Positions 17,121-25,420 of a stretch of DNA of 64,000 nt are shown piece by piece. The notes beneath the pieces were generated by a model. It did not search any database and was not told the DNA's origin. It worked only from the letters and a program-made list of their open reading frames with translations. Source of the stretch: Nitrospira sp. CR1.1 (GTDB lineage: Bacteria; Nitrospirota; Nitrospiria; Nitrospirales; Nitrospiraceae); assembly GCA_014055465.1 (NCBI GenBank), contig WIAF01000015.1, forward strand, positions 1 to 64,000, given 5' to 3'. Numbering within the stretch: the stretch's first letter is position 1; every line of letters begins with the position of its first letter. A program made the translations under genes and the position numbers.

Positions 17121-18204
17121 GCGTAGGGCCCGAGTCCGGATCGCCGATTGCGTCTTGGACTCGGGCGATCATTGAGCGTGTCACCATTCCGACACACGTC
17201 CCACCCGCAAACACCAACAGCTGATCCGAACCGCTGAGGAGCATCGCATCGAGCGCCCGTTGTAAAGTGTGAACCGGGTGCACGATTAGATCTGAGGACA
17301 AGTTGCGAATGAACGGGGTGATGGTCGTTCCGTTCGGAGCGAGCCACTTGGGGTCGGTGCGCACGTCTTTGTAATACACCAAGCCTGTGATCTGCCCGTG
17401 TTCGGCGGTGGGGTAAGCTCGGTACCCGTAACGAAGAAACTGGTCTTGCAGCTCTTGTAGGGGCGTATCGTGGGCCAGCGTCACCATGCGATCCCGCGGA
17501 ATCATCACTTCCTGCAGCGGCCTGGTGAGCTGTTCACTCTGTTGTACGGTGCGATAAGCGGTCTCGGCGATCATGCGGAGAATGCCACCGATAATCGCAA
17601 GCCATAGCGTTTGGTACTGAAAGATTATGCCGAGAATGCCGATGGCCATCATGCCGCTGCTGATTTGTTTGCTCATTTGAGCGGTACGTTCAGTGGCGAC
17701 CGCAAAGGAATGGGTTTGAGTCCACAAAACTGCCCGTAAGATGCGGCCGCCGTCCATTGGCAGGCAGGGAATGAAGAGATTGTAGGCGCCGAGTGTGAGA
17801 TTAACTTTGTAGAGGGAGTTTGCCAGAGGGTCTGCCTTCAGCGCATAGAGGAGGATGGTAAGGAGAAAGGAGCAAGCTGGACCTGCGAGGGCGACCAGAA
17901 TTTCCACCCGAGGGCTTGAGAGTTCCCGCTCAAAGATTGTCCAACCTCCGAGAATGTGCAATTCGATGGTCTTGACGGCGTACCCGAGTCGCCGGGCGGT
18001 GACGGCATGGGCCAGTTCATGCAAAAAGACTGAGACGAGAATGAGGAGGGTGGCGATTGCTCCAGATGCCCACTGGTAGCTGATGGGGAGGTCAGCCTGC
18101 GTGTCGTGAAAGTAATTGGCTGCGAGACTCCAGGTGATGAGGCCAAATCCGATGAGCCATGTGTAGTGGAGCCGTACATGGAAACTGGCGATGTGGAACG
18201 TCAT
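17089..18204 (-). CDS. site-2 protease (M50, SpoIVFB-like) with CBS domains
   Basis: This 371-residue membrane protein has the zinc-binding HELAH (residues 62-66) in one helix and the second active-site motif PMDGGR in a later helix. About five or six hydrophobic segments are followed by two CBS domains (VMIPRDRMVTLAHDTPLQEL; LIVHPVHTLQRALDAM). Such proteases cut transmembrane substrates, often anti-sigma factors or regulators. It is the last gene of the leftward operon that also encodes the sigma factor and overlaps the previous stop (ATGA). Its 3' end overlaps convergent traD by 32 bp. A regulatory role on this element is inference. Confidence 0.85.
   Translation of the reverse strand: MTFHIASFHVRLHYTWLIGFGLITWSLAANYFHDTQADLPISYQWASGAIATLLILVSVFLHELAHAVTARRLGYAVKTIELHILGGWTIFERELSSPRVEILVALAGPACSFLLTILLYALKADPLANSLYKVNLTLGAYNLFIPCLPMDGGRILRAVLWTQTHSFAVATERTAQMSKQISSGMMAIGILGIIFQYQTLWLAIIGGILRMIAETAYRTVQQSEQLTRPLQEVMIPRDRMVTLAHDTPLQELQDQFLRYGYRAYPTAEHGQITGLVYYKDVRTDPKWLAPNGTTITPFIRNLSSDLIVHPVHTLQRALDAMLLSGSDQLLVFAGGTCVGMVTRSMIARVQDAIGDPDSGPTLTRQREGFPI
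17128..17166. terminator. hairpin just after traD
   Basis: GCCCGAGTCC (17128-17137) and GGACTCGGGC (17157-17166) form a perfect 10-bp stem with a 19-nt loop, 8 nt after the traD stop codon. No T-run follows. It could end traD transcription or only be a conserved hairpin inside the 3' end of the opposite gene. Confidence 0.4.
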
Positions 18205-18797
18205 TCCTTCTCATCCTTGCTTGGCTGGGGTGTGTGTCTGCGAACCCGTGTGAAGGAACGAGTGGTGCTGCTTCGAGGTGCTGTGGAAGCTGGCTCTCCC
18301 GTGACTTTAGTCTGTCGCTTCTCGATCGGTGGCAACTGCGCCACAGGTCGCGGGGGATGTGGTTCCATTCGTGGCTGATCGACGGGCGCCGTTCTGCCCT
18401 TCCACGAGCTTGCGGCAGATTCAAAACGCCAATGTCCCTTTGCGAGGTCTTGAGGTGAAGCCTGCCCGGCCACGTATTGGACGACTTTGAGGGCGTCATC
18501 GACCTCATCGGCAATCGCGACGAGGATCAAGTATCCCTTGGGGACGACGAGATAGAAGCCGCGATATTCCCGGTCTTTTGTTTCACCGCGTTTCACTTCA
18601 ACAATGTCCCCGACCGCGGCATCGAAGGTGCATTCACCGACGGCCCCAAAACGGCCTACTGGGGTGATTTGAATGGCATAAAAACCACGTGCCAGAGATT
18701 TGGTCTCGGTGTCCCATGTCACGCGTGCCACAAAGGGGCGATCCTTCCGTTCGCATTGGGTGCGGAACTCGAAACGGAATATGCAGGGAGACTTCAT
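18201..18797 (-). CDS. hypothetical protein with Pro/Arg-rich tail
   Basis: This 198-residue protein has a folded N-terminal half of beta character (FYAIQITPVGRFGAVGEC, YLVVPKGYLILVAIADEVDDA) and a disordered C-terminal half rich in Pro, Arg, Ser and Thr. It is coupled at both ends: its start overlaps the UvrD stop and its stop overlaps the protease start. No family recognised. Given its position it may work with the helicase or the protease. Confidence 0.6.
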   Translation of the reverse strand: MKSPCIFRFEFRTQCERKDRPFVARVTWDTETKSLARGFYAIQITPVGRFGAVGECTFDAAVGDIVEVKRGETKDREYRGFYLVVPKGYLILVAIADEVDDALKVVQYVAGQASPQDLAKGHWRFESAASSWKGRTAPVDQPRMEPHPPRPVAQLPPIEKRQTKVTGEPASTAPRSSTTRSFTRVRRHTPQPSKDEKE

Positions 18798-20908
18798 CAG
18801 ACTTGATCCATCGCGAATCCAGGAAGAATGTCGTCTGGGATCGGCGCGAGAAACCGACAGAGCGAGTCAAGGTTCTGCTGAGATGCGTTGTGATAGTGCT
18901 CTGACGGATATGTGAGGAAGAGTTGGTTCCGCGGTCGCGTAATAGCTACGTAGAGGAGGCGTCGTTCTTCTTCAAGGGCGTCCTCGTCATGCCAACTTCT
19001 GACGGGAGGAAACTGCCCATCGAGGACCCAGATAACAAAGACCACATCCCACTCCAAACCTTTGGCGCTATGGATTGTCGAAAGAACGAGGTGGTGTTCT
19101 GGGTGGGCATGCTTTGTACCCGGTGTGGTCGAAGGGTTCAACGTGAGGTCTTCCAAGAATGCCTCTAAGGTGAGTGATTGCCGCGCGAGATAGCAGAGTT
19201 GCTTCAGATCTTCGAGCCGGACTTTGGCATCTTCTGGATAATCGCGTTTAAGAATCGGCTCGTAGTGTTTGATTACGAAGGTGAGACGATCGGCTAAAGA
19301 AATCGTATCGTCCTGTGTCGTCCGGATAACGTTATTTAAAAGCCGGATAGTTGATTCCGCCTTGCCATGGACATGATCGAGCACGTCCAGAGGGTGGGGG
19401 GCCTCCTGCATGGTGGCGATGAGCCGCTCGGCGAGCTTCGGTCCGACGCGATCGAGGAGCAGGAGTAGCCGATGCCAGGCATTGCTGTCGAGAGGATTGT
19501 CTGCCGCGCGGAGATACGCGAGTACGTCTTTGAAGTGTGCTGTTTCGGTTAGCTGGAGCCCACCATATTTGACGAAGGCAAGCTTATGCCGTGCTAGCGT
19601 CAGTTCAAGGTTGTTCGAGTGGGCAGAGGAGCGAAATAAGACCGCCATGCGGTGGAAGGGAATACCCTCGTCGCGGCATTGCAGGATACGTTCCGTGAGT
19701 AAATCGCTTTGCGCCTGTTCTGAATAACAGGCGATTAGTTCCGGTGGCTGGCCGCCGTGTTTCGTGGTGAAGAGTCGTTTCGGATAGAGAGCCTTTGCAT
19801 CATGGAGGACGGTGTTGGCCAGGGTGAGGATAGGAGCTGTGCTGCGATAGTTGTGTTCGAGTTTGTAGAGCCGCACGTCGGGGAAGGCGTCTTGAAACTC
19901 CAACATGTTTTTCGTATGGGCCCCGCGAAAGCCATAGATACTCTGGGCGTCGTCACCGACGACCATCACGTTGTGATGGTGGCTGCCCAGGAGCCTAATA
20001 ATCTCGGATTGGAGTTTGGTCGTGTCCTGGTACTCGTCGACAAGGATGGCCTGATAGTGTGTCCCGAGTCTGCGACGGGTAGGCTCATGGAGGCAGAGTA
20101 ACTTGTATACCAGGAAAAGCAAGTCGTCGTAGTCCACGCGATGTTGGCGCCATTTCGTTTCCGTATAGGCACGAAACAGAACGACGAGCTGAGGGGTGTG
20201 TGTTTCAAGCCAAGGGAAATCGCTGGAGACGGTATCCGCAATCGAGCGAAGCGTATTCACGGCCCGACTAAAGAGGGCCAGAATGTGTTGTTTCTTGGGA
20301 AACCCTTTCCGACGGGAAAAAGACAGTTTGCTCATCAACAAATGCACCAGTCCCTGCGCGTCGTCTTCATCCATGATGCTGAACTTGGGAGGGAGACCCA
20401 GTGCGCCTCCATAGTGCTTTAGCCATATCAACCCCATGGCGTGGAAGGTGCCGCCTTGGATCTTCAATGAGTGTTGCTGGAGAAGGAGTTGCGTCCTGTG
20501 GATCATTTCTTCTGCGGCTTTGCGCGTAAACGTAATGAGAAGGATTTGATCGGGGGGAAGCCCTTGGGTGACGAGGTGTGCAACGCGATGAATGAGCGTG
20601 TGGGTTTTACCGCTGCCAGCGCCAGCCAAAACCAGTGTCGGTTCGGCTGGGGCTGTCACCACGGCGAGTTGCTCTGGATTGAGTTGGGCATTCTGGATAA
20701 GGGGCGAGATCGTGGCGAGATCCAGCGAGACAGTTATTTGTCGCTCTTGGGTGATGCTATCTGGGGTCTGAATGCGTGCGTGCAGCCAGTCTGGGAGTGT
20801 TTGAGACGGGAGTGTGTGGGAGGATGGTTCAGACGGATCCTCCATCGGCAACGACGGATCGAGAGGGAGCGGGACCACGGATGTCGTGTTGGCGTCATGG
20901 ATAGACAT
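18797..20908 (-). CDS. UvrD/PcrA/Rep-family DNA helicase
   Basis: This 703-residue superfamily 1A helicase has LNPEQLAVV (Q motif), Walker A AGAGSGKT (95-102), TFTRKAAEEM, Walker B ILVDEYQDT, VVGDDAQSIYGFRG, LEHNYRS, STIHSAKGLEWDVVFV and LLYVAITRPR. These are the full set of helicase motifs I, Ia, II, III, IV, V and VI. It unwinds duplex DNA 3' to 5' in this family and could serve replication or excision of the element. The first 70 residues are a non-conserved Ser/Pro-rich extension. Minus-strand GGTAACAC 14 nt upstream resembles the shared motif with one mismatch. Confidence 0.93.
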   Translation of the reverse strand: MSIHDANTTSVVPLPLDPSLPMEDPSEPSSHTLPSQTLPDWLHARIQTPDSITQERQITVSLDLATISPLIQNAQLNPEQLAVVTAPAEPTLVLAGAGSGKTHTLIHRVAHLVTQGLPPDQILLITFTRKAAEEMIHRTQLLLQQHSLKIQGGTFHAMGLIWLKHYGGALGLPPKFSIMDEDDAQGLVHLLMSKLSFSRRKGFPKKQHILALFSRAVNTLRSIADTVSSDFPWLETHTPQLVVLFRAYTETKWRQHRVDYDDLLFLVYKLLCLHEPTRRRLGTHYQAILVDEYQDTTKLQSEIIRLLGSHHHNVMVVGDDAQSIYGFRGAHTKNMLEFQDAFPDVRLYKLEHNYRSTAPILTLANTVLHDAKALYPKRLFTTKHGGQPPELIACYSEQAQSDLLTERILQCRDEGIPFHRMAVLFRSSAHSNNLELTLARHKLAFVKYGGLQLTETAHFKDVLAYLRAADNPLDSNAWHRLLLLLDRVGPKLAERLIATMQEAPHPLDVLDHVHGKAESTIRLLNNVIRTTQDDTISLADRLTFVIKHYEPILKRDYPEDAKVRLEDLKQLCYLARQSLTLEAFLEDLTLNPSTTPGTKHAHPEHHLVLSTIHSAKGLEWDVVFVIWVLDGQFPPVRSWHDEDALEEERRLLYVAITRPRNQLFLTYPSEHYHNASQQNLDSLCRFLAPIPDDILPGFAMDQV

Positions 20909-20982
20909 GAAGTACCTATGTGTTACCGGAATTGGACGGAGTGAGGTTTTCGGGAATTGGTGGGCGAGGGACGTTGGTCGTG

Positions 20983-21597
20983 TTAGGGGGTACGGGTGTC
21001 AGAAGCGGCAGACCTGGTCGTCTGGATTGTGAGTGGCGTGCTCAGGAACCGACAGTATCCGCCTGTTTGGGACTCAGGCGCGAAGAAGTCGCAAGCAATG
21101 CATGCCCGAGTTGTTAAGATTGTGTTGGTCGCAATAAGGCTATAGATGGCCCGTTGGAGTTGGTGGAGCAGATCTCGTACCCCGGCATCTGATCCACATT
21201 CCGCATACTGGTAGAAGCTGGTGGTCCACGATTCCAGTGAGATAGCTACAGTGTGTCCGGACGCCGTGAGTTCGTAGCTGGTCTGTTCAGGGGCGTGCTG
21301 CGGTAGCGTATGTACTTCATTGCGTTGCTCAAGGTTGAGGAGAGCGCTATCGATCGTGGATGGGTTGATCTTGGTAATCTGGTGTAGCTCGGTGCGCGAG
21401 AGGTGTCCGTCTTCATTGGTCAATAAGATGCACAATAGGAGTCGTTCGGTCAGTTCGATTGGTGTATCCAAACTGTGTGCGGCGGCAAAATTATAGAGAG
21501 TGATTTTGGAAAGTGTAGTGCGGAGCACAGACCGATGATCTTCGCCCGGTTGGGCGTGATCGACGGATGCGAACGATTCAGGAGAGGAACACTGCAT
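20983..21597 (-). CDS. MarR-like winged-helix protein with C-terminal Cys cluster
   Basis: I prefer ATG 21597 (MQCSSPESF) because GGAG lies 9 nt upstream; an earlier ATG at 21675 has no ribosome-binding site. The 204-residue protein has a winged-helix segment (LLLCILLTNEDGHLSRTELHQI, INPSTIDSALLNLEQ) and C-terminal RACIACDFF with a later GGYC. A Cys-x2-Cys plus Cys pattern occurs at the end of some MarR-type regulators. It may sense redox or metal and regulate transcription. It sits between the ParB-like and UvrD genes in the regulatory operon. Confidence 0.6.
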   Translation of the reverse strand: MQCSSPESFASVDHAQPGEDHRSVLRTTLSKITLYNFAAAHSLDTPIELTERLLLCILLTNEDGHLSRTELHQITKINPSTIDSALLNLEQRNEVHTLPQHAPEQTSYELTASGHTVAISLESWTTSFYQYAECGSDAGVRDLLHQLQRAIYSLIATNTILTTRACIACDFFAPESQTGGYCRFLSTPLTIQTTRSAASDTRTP

Positions 21598-21717
21598 GTG
21601 TAGATTCTCCAGTTTCCACAGTTCAGTAGTACAAGTATTAGATGTCTCGGACAAGTGGCCAAATGCCTGTTGCATCGGGGCGCTGACTTGGGGATTTCCC
21701 CATAAGCTTACGTAGCA

Positions 21718-22812
21718 CTAGGTATCAGCAGAGAGCCCCTTGTGTACTGACAGCGTTTGTCGCGGTGTGTGGAGCGGCGAGGCTGTGGGGCTCGGGAGCA
21801 CTTGTTCGAGCTCTCCTAGGGCCTGGCTAGTGAACTTGATATGTTCGAGAATCGTAGTCTGATCAGGGGCCGTCAAGGTGGCAATGCGCTGGGCAAAGGC
21901 CTGAAGCAATTGGATGGTTTTACGTGTGTGCAGCAGCCCAGAAATGAGGGGGCCTGCCTCGTCGATCGTCAAGCTCTGAGAGCGACCTTTGCGCTGTAGT
22001 TTGAGAATGCGCTCGGCCTTGTGGTCGAGATCGTCGCTCGTCAGTTGCCGTTGAAGGGACTGGAGCTCCTCGTGTAACTTTTCTTTTTCGTCAGTCTGTG
22101 CCCGCAGTTGACGAGAAAGCGAAACGTTGTGTTGTCGTACGTCCTCTAATTCCTTCTTCTGCTGTGCGACCTGTCTTTTAAAATCCTTGGTCAGCTGATT
22201 TATCTGGCGGATCAGGTGTTTGTGCCCCTTGGGAGTTGGTGTTTCCGAAGTGTCCGGTTCTTCTGCGGCGAGTTTGTTGTTCTGTGGTTCCGGGAAGCGC
22301 TGAATGCTCACCTGTTGTATTTGGGCCATCCACTTTGAGAGGAAATCACGTTGAGTATCGTGATTGGATTGTGTGAGTTGGAGTTGCACTTCAGGAGGCA
22401 GCATGGGAAGCACATTCAAGAGCTCTGGAATCAGCCGTTGCCTTAGCTTGGTGCGGTAGCGCTTTTCCTCATCCTGCATTTGTTGGCGGAGAGTGTCCGA
22501 CAATTGGCGTCGATGGATGTTATCGAACAGCGCGGCGACCTTCAGTTCCAAGGTTGTCACAACGATGCAGGGCACTTCGGGGATGTTGAGTTCCTGCGCG
22601 ATGCTCAGGCGGTGGTGTCCTGCGAGTACTACATAGGGTTCCGCGGAGGCTATGTCAGTGGGTTGTCGTTCGACTCGCAGCGGATCGTGAATTCCGGCCT
22701 CTTGGATGCTAACTTTCAGGTTCTCTCGCTCGGTTGGGGTGAGCGGGGGAAAGAGGGTGGCGTATTCTTCATGGACTCGGATTTGCGAGATGGGAATCAT
22801 GATGATTTGCAT
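21718..22812 (-). CDS. ParB/Spo0J-like protein with coiled coil
   Basis: ATG 22812 is favoured by AAGGAG 6 nt upstream; starting at 22953 would overlap the upstream gene by 185 bp. The 364-residue product begins with a ParB/Srx fold (MIPISQIRVHEEY, LKVSIQEAGIHDPLRV, YVVLAGHHRLSIAQEL), where AGHHR is the CTP-binding-type box. A long Gln/Lys/Glu-rich coiled coil follows (about residues 180-285), then a helical tail. ParB-type proteins act in partition or transcription control. No ParA is adjacent, so a regulatory role is as likely as partition. Confidence 0.78.
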   Translation of the reverse strand: MQIIMIPISQIRVHEEYATLFPPLTPTERENLKVSIQEAGIHDPLRVERQPTDIASAEPYVVLAGHHRLSIAQELNIPEVPCIVVTTLELKVAALFDNIHRRQLSDTLRQQMQDEEKRYRTKLRQRLIPELLNVLPMLPPEVQLQLTQSNHDTQRDFLSKWMAQIQQVSIQRFPEPQNNKLAAEEPDTSETPTPKGHKHLIRQINQLTKDFKRQVAQQKKELEDVRQHNVSLSRQLRAQTDEKEKLHEELQSLQRQLTSDDLDHKAERILKLQRKGRSQSLTIDEAGPLISGLLHTRKTIQLLQAFAQRIATLTAPDQTTILEHIKFTSQALGELEQVLPSPTASPLHTPRQTLSVHKGLSADT

Positions 22813-23359
22813 GCCGGACTCCTTGTTGCTGACTGTGACGAGCGATGATTCTGTAAATGTGACGTCGGGACAGCTCATGCCCGCGACGATGAAGTTCCCG
22901 TTGGAGCTGATGACTGGTGATCGTGGGCTGTCGGCGGAGGATTCCATTGGCAATTTGTTGAGCGCTGGAGTCCGGCTCAGCGAGGTTTTTTGTCAGTCTA
23001 CATTGGATTGCAAAGTTGCGATGAAGCGCGGACAAATAGTGCAGAGGGACCACATATTGCCGACCTCGATAGCGGCCCTGAGACGGGGTGGTAACGATGT
23101 ACCACTGGGCCGGTGCATGCTGAAGAATGGTTTGCACGAGCCTTGGCAGACTATCGCGTTCCAAGGTTAACCATCGATAGAGCTTCCAATCACTGCAGGG
23201 AATATTGTGGGCACGGCAAATCTCCCTGAACCCGCTCATGGGCAGAACTGGCTCCATGGGCATCGGAGTAGGCCCTGCGTGGAGCCCCACCTCCCGGCAG
23301 ATGGTTTCCGCGAGGCTTCGTGTCGTATCAGTTGGCATAGTTTCGACGTTTCCGTGCAT
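22769..23359 (-). CDS. hypothetical protein with C-terminal helix-turn-helix-like segment
   Basis: This 196-residue basic protein overlaps the sigma gene at its start (32 bp) and the ParB-like gene at its end (44 bp), so it is translated in a coupled series. The C-terminal part (ITSHQLQRELHRRGHELSRRH) looks like a winged or simple helix-turn-helix. The middle (FREICRAHNIPCSDWKLYRW) is also helical and may bind DNA. It is not a recognisable sigma region 4, although its position directly after a region-2-only sigma makes that worth testing. Confidence 0.55.
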   Translation of the reverse strand: MHGNVETMPTDTTRSLAETICREVGLHAGPTPMPMEPVLPMSGFREICRAHNIPCSDWKLYRWLTLERDSLPRLVQTILQHAPAQWYIVTTPSQGRYRGRQYVVPLHYLSALHRNFAIQCRLTKNLAEPDSSAQQIANGILRRQPTITSHQLQRELHRRGHELSRRHIYRIIARHSQQQGVRHANHHDSHLANPSP

Positions 23360-24005
23360 GACGAACGGAGCTGCTACTGTCAGGAGAGAATCGCGTGATG
23401 GTCTGCTCCGACTCGGTCAACAGGTTGTGATCGAGGGCGGTTGGCTGCGGAATCGTCCTGGCGCGTTTGCGAGAGAACTCGATGAACCGATCGATGGCCG
23501 TGAACGCAAGCACCTCATCGGTGTTGGGTAGATCGGGCAGTCCCAGGGATTCAGGCGAGGCGTCGGGGGAGACGGGCGGTTCGTGAGTCGCCAGAGGAAC
23601 AATCCTTCGGAAGATGCGACTTTTAAAGCCCTGGCTGTGTAAGCGCCGCTTTTCTTTGATGAATGTGGAATAGGGCAGCGTCTTGACGTATTGGTCGTCT
23701 TTATCTGTGATTTCGACCAATTTGTCCCGGCCATCAAATTCGCTTTGGTATGCTTTCTGGATATAGCGATAGAGGAAGGTTTGGAATTGGGCGTTGCCAC
23801 GGGAAAAATCCCATTTCTCAGTGGCCTTTCTGACGGCCAGAAATCCTATCTGCTCTAAATCTTCAATTTCATAGGAGCGATCTAAATTGCAGTAGCGCTT
23901 CGCGATCGAGTGGATGATGGGTTTGCTCTGCTGAAACAGCTTGAGTAGTGGCGAAGTATCATCTGAGTCGATGGCGAGTTGTTGAGCTTGTGTTCGAAAC
24001 GACAT
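23328..24005 (-). CDS. sigma-70 family protein with region 2 only
   Basis: This 225-residue protein has sigma region 2 at about residues 25-92: IIHSIAKRYCN, YEIEDLEQIGFLAVRKATEKW, RGNAQFQTFLYRYIQKAY. This part binds core polymerase and the -10 element. No region 4 is visible: residues 100-225 are low-complexity Pro/Ser/Arg-rich with a basic end. A sigma lacking region 4 would be expected to rely on the -10 element alone, as phage T4 gp55 does. AAAGGA lies 8 nt before ATG. It is second in the leftward operon facing the XRE repressor. I infer it reads the GGTAATAC promoters. Confidence 0.75.
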   Translation of the reverse strand: MSFRTQAQQLAIDSDDTSPLLKLFQQSKPIIHSIAKRYCNLDRSYEIEDLEQIGFLAVRKATEKWDFSRGNAQFQTFLYRYIQKAYQSEFDGRDKLVEITDKDDQYVKTLPYSTFIKEKRRLHSQGFKSRIFRRIVPLATHEPPVSPDASPESLGLPDLPNTDEVLAFTAIDRFIEFSRKRARTIPQPTALDHNLLTESEQTITRFSPDSSSSVRHARKRRNYAN

Positions 24006-24027
24006 ATGGTTGTCCTTTCCGATGGGG

Positions 24028-24378
24028 TTAGATGAGTGAGGCCGTGAGTTCCGGAAAATGAAAGAGCGTGTGGCAACGTTGCTGGAGACGATGATGGTTC
24101 CGTGCGTAATATGTGCGCGCGCAGGCTTGTGTGAATCTGTGCGCCAGGTCCCGGCGATGGGTCAGTGTGCAGGGATTGGGATGGTTGACATAGAGGGTGA
24201 GGATGGCTTTCAGGAGGTGCTGTGAGGGAATGATGTCGTTGTTGAGCAGCCGGCGCATCCAGACGTCGGTAATGCCTAATTGATTGGACATCGCCTTCGT
24301 ACTGAGGTTGAGTTCGCACTGGATGAGTGCGAGAAGTTTTCCCGCTTCTTCAGGAACAGGATGGGACGTGACATTCAT
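24028..24378 (-). CDS. helix-turn-helix protein, first gene of regulatory operon
   Basis: ATG 24378 (MNVTSHPVPEEAG) is preceded by AGGA 8 nt upstream; a longer frame up to 24675 runs through the operator and overlaps the divergent repressor, so I reject it. The 116-residue protein has a helix-turn-helix (LNLSTKAMSNQLGITDVWMRRLLNN) and a basic, His/Arg-rich C-terminal half. It probably regulates the operon it heads or the divergent gene. It may play the counter-repressor role relative to the XRE protein, which is inference. Confidence 0.65.
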   Translation of the reverse strand: MNVTSHPVPEEAGKLLALIQCELNLSTKAMSNQLGITDVWMRRLLNNDIIPSQHLLKAILTLYVNHPNPCTLTHRRDLAHRFTQACARTYYARNHHRLQQRCHTLFHFPELTASLI

Positions 24379-24420
24379 GCGGCTGTCCTTTCTCCTTTGG
24401 TGTAAGTGGTGATGATCAAC

Positions 24421-24444
24421 ATGAACAAATGTTTGTTTGTTCAT
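24421..24444. promoter_or_regulatory. palindromic operator between divergent regulators
   Basis: ATGAACAAA (24421-24429) and TTTGTTCAT (24436-24444) are perfect 9-bp inverted repeats around a 6-bp spacer. The site is 42 nt from the leftward HTH gene and about 200 nt from the rightward XRE gene. A dimeric XRE/cI-like repressor is the natural candidate to bind it. Confidence 0.65.
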
Positions 24445-24643
24445 CACTGTGTTACTGCCCTCGGGAATGTCAGCAGGACTATACGCAGGTTTCTTGGGGT
24501 CTGAAATTGGGAAGGTAGAGTAATCCCCATAGGCGTATGGACAATAGATTGGGGTTTTCCTATAATTTGCGAACAAGCGTTTAATCACTTCGCAAGCGAC
24601 GGTTGCGCATCTGTCTAAGTCTGATTGGGAGAGTGCAGCGGGT

Positions 24644-25318
24644 ATGGTGCTGGTCAAAGATTTGTTAGTCCGCATGCGGATTGCCCAGAATCTAACTCAA
24701 ACGGAGTTGGCTGAAAAATTGGGGTGTACTGCCTCGCACATATCGATTATTGAAGGGGGAAAGAGCAGCGGGCGGAAAAAGATTCTCCCGAGTGATGATA
24801 TGTTGCGGCGGATTGCGCAGTGCCTAGGTGGATCCCCGCTCGATGTGCAACGGCGAACGTACCAACTCCTGCTCGCCCGAGCTCGGGAGGTGTGTTCGCC
24901 AGAAGTTGCAGAGCTTTTAGATGATCAGATTCTTTCGGGTATGCCTGCTGCCTTTTTGGAGCGGGTCCGGCAAGACGTGAGTCAATATTCGGACGAGGAG
25001 CTTTCTCGGGTTACGGATCAGCTGCAGCTGGGTGGACGATTGAAGCAGGTGCTGTCAGGCATCGGTCGGTTGAGCCAAGCAGAAGTGGCGCGCTTGGCCC
25101 AGGTCTTAGGCCAATCGTCGGAGACCTACCTGGTGGATGCCGGGTATCTATCTGAATCCGCGAGATTATTGTTCGGACGCAATCCCAACTGTGTGAATAT
25201 CCTTCAAATATTTGGGTCTTTACGCCCAGAAACGCAGGAAGAATTGTTGCGTTTTGGCGAGGCGTCCGGAAGTCTTTCAGTGACGGATGGCGCGCGCCTA
25301 CCAGCTTCCCATGAGTAA
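24644..25318 (+). CDS. XRE-family transcriptional regulator (cI-like)
   Basis: This 224-residue protein begins with a clear XRE helix-turn-helix (LVRMRIAQNLTQTELAEKLGCTAS, HISIIEGGKS). The rest is helical, with SQAEVARLAQVLGQSSETYL resembling a second helix-turn-helix-like segment near residues 150-170. No LexA-type protease domain is visible, so derepression would not follow the classical RecA route. It is divergent from the operon carrying the sigma factor and likely represses it through the palindrome at 24421-24444. GTG 24647 is an alternative start. Confidence 0.8.
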   Translation: MVLVKDLLVRMRIAQNLTQTELAEKLGCTASHISIIEGGKSSGRKKILPSDDMLRRIAQCLGGSPLDVQRRTYQLLLARAREVCSPEVAELLDDQILSGMPAAFLERVRQDVSQYSDEELSRVTDQLQLGGRLKQVLSGIGRLSQAEVARLAQVLGQSSETYLVDAGYLSESARLLFGRNPNCVNILQIFGSLRPETQEELLRFGEASGSLSVTDGARLPASHE

Positions 25319-25351
25319 GCGTGTCCCGGAAAGCGTTGCGCTCGTGTCATA

Positions 25352-25389
25352 AGTGCTCAAGGACGGCCTTGAGCCGCCCTTGAGGCACT
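25352..25389. terminator. hairpin between convergent genes
   Basis: AGTGCTCAAGG (25352-25362) pairs with CCTTGAGGCACT (25378-25389), leaving one bulged C. The loop can itself pair GGC with GCC. It lies between the XRE gene and the convergent Gp3-like gene and probably serves both. No strong T-run. Confidence 0.6.
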
Positions 25390-25420
25390 CTCACATTCCC
25401 TTTGCCTGGTTGACAGTGGC

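Noticed and set aside
22813-22953. Longer N-terminus for the ParB-like protein
   Set aside because: It would overlap the upstream gene by 185 bp, while ATG 22812 has an AAGGAG at ideal spacing.
23328-24005. Calling the sigma gene an ordinary sigma-70 factor
   Set aside because: Only region 2 is recognisable; nothing resembling region 4 was found in this frame.
24104-24113. GCGTAATATG as another motif copy
   Set aside because: Two mismatches to the core, within the HTH gene and not ahead of any start codon.
24379-24675. Longer N-terminus of the HTH gene
   Set aside because: It would run through the operator palindrome and overlap the divergent XRE gene; ATG 24378 has a ribosome-binding site and starts the conserved-looking part.
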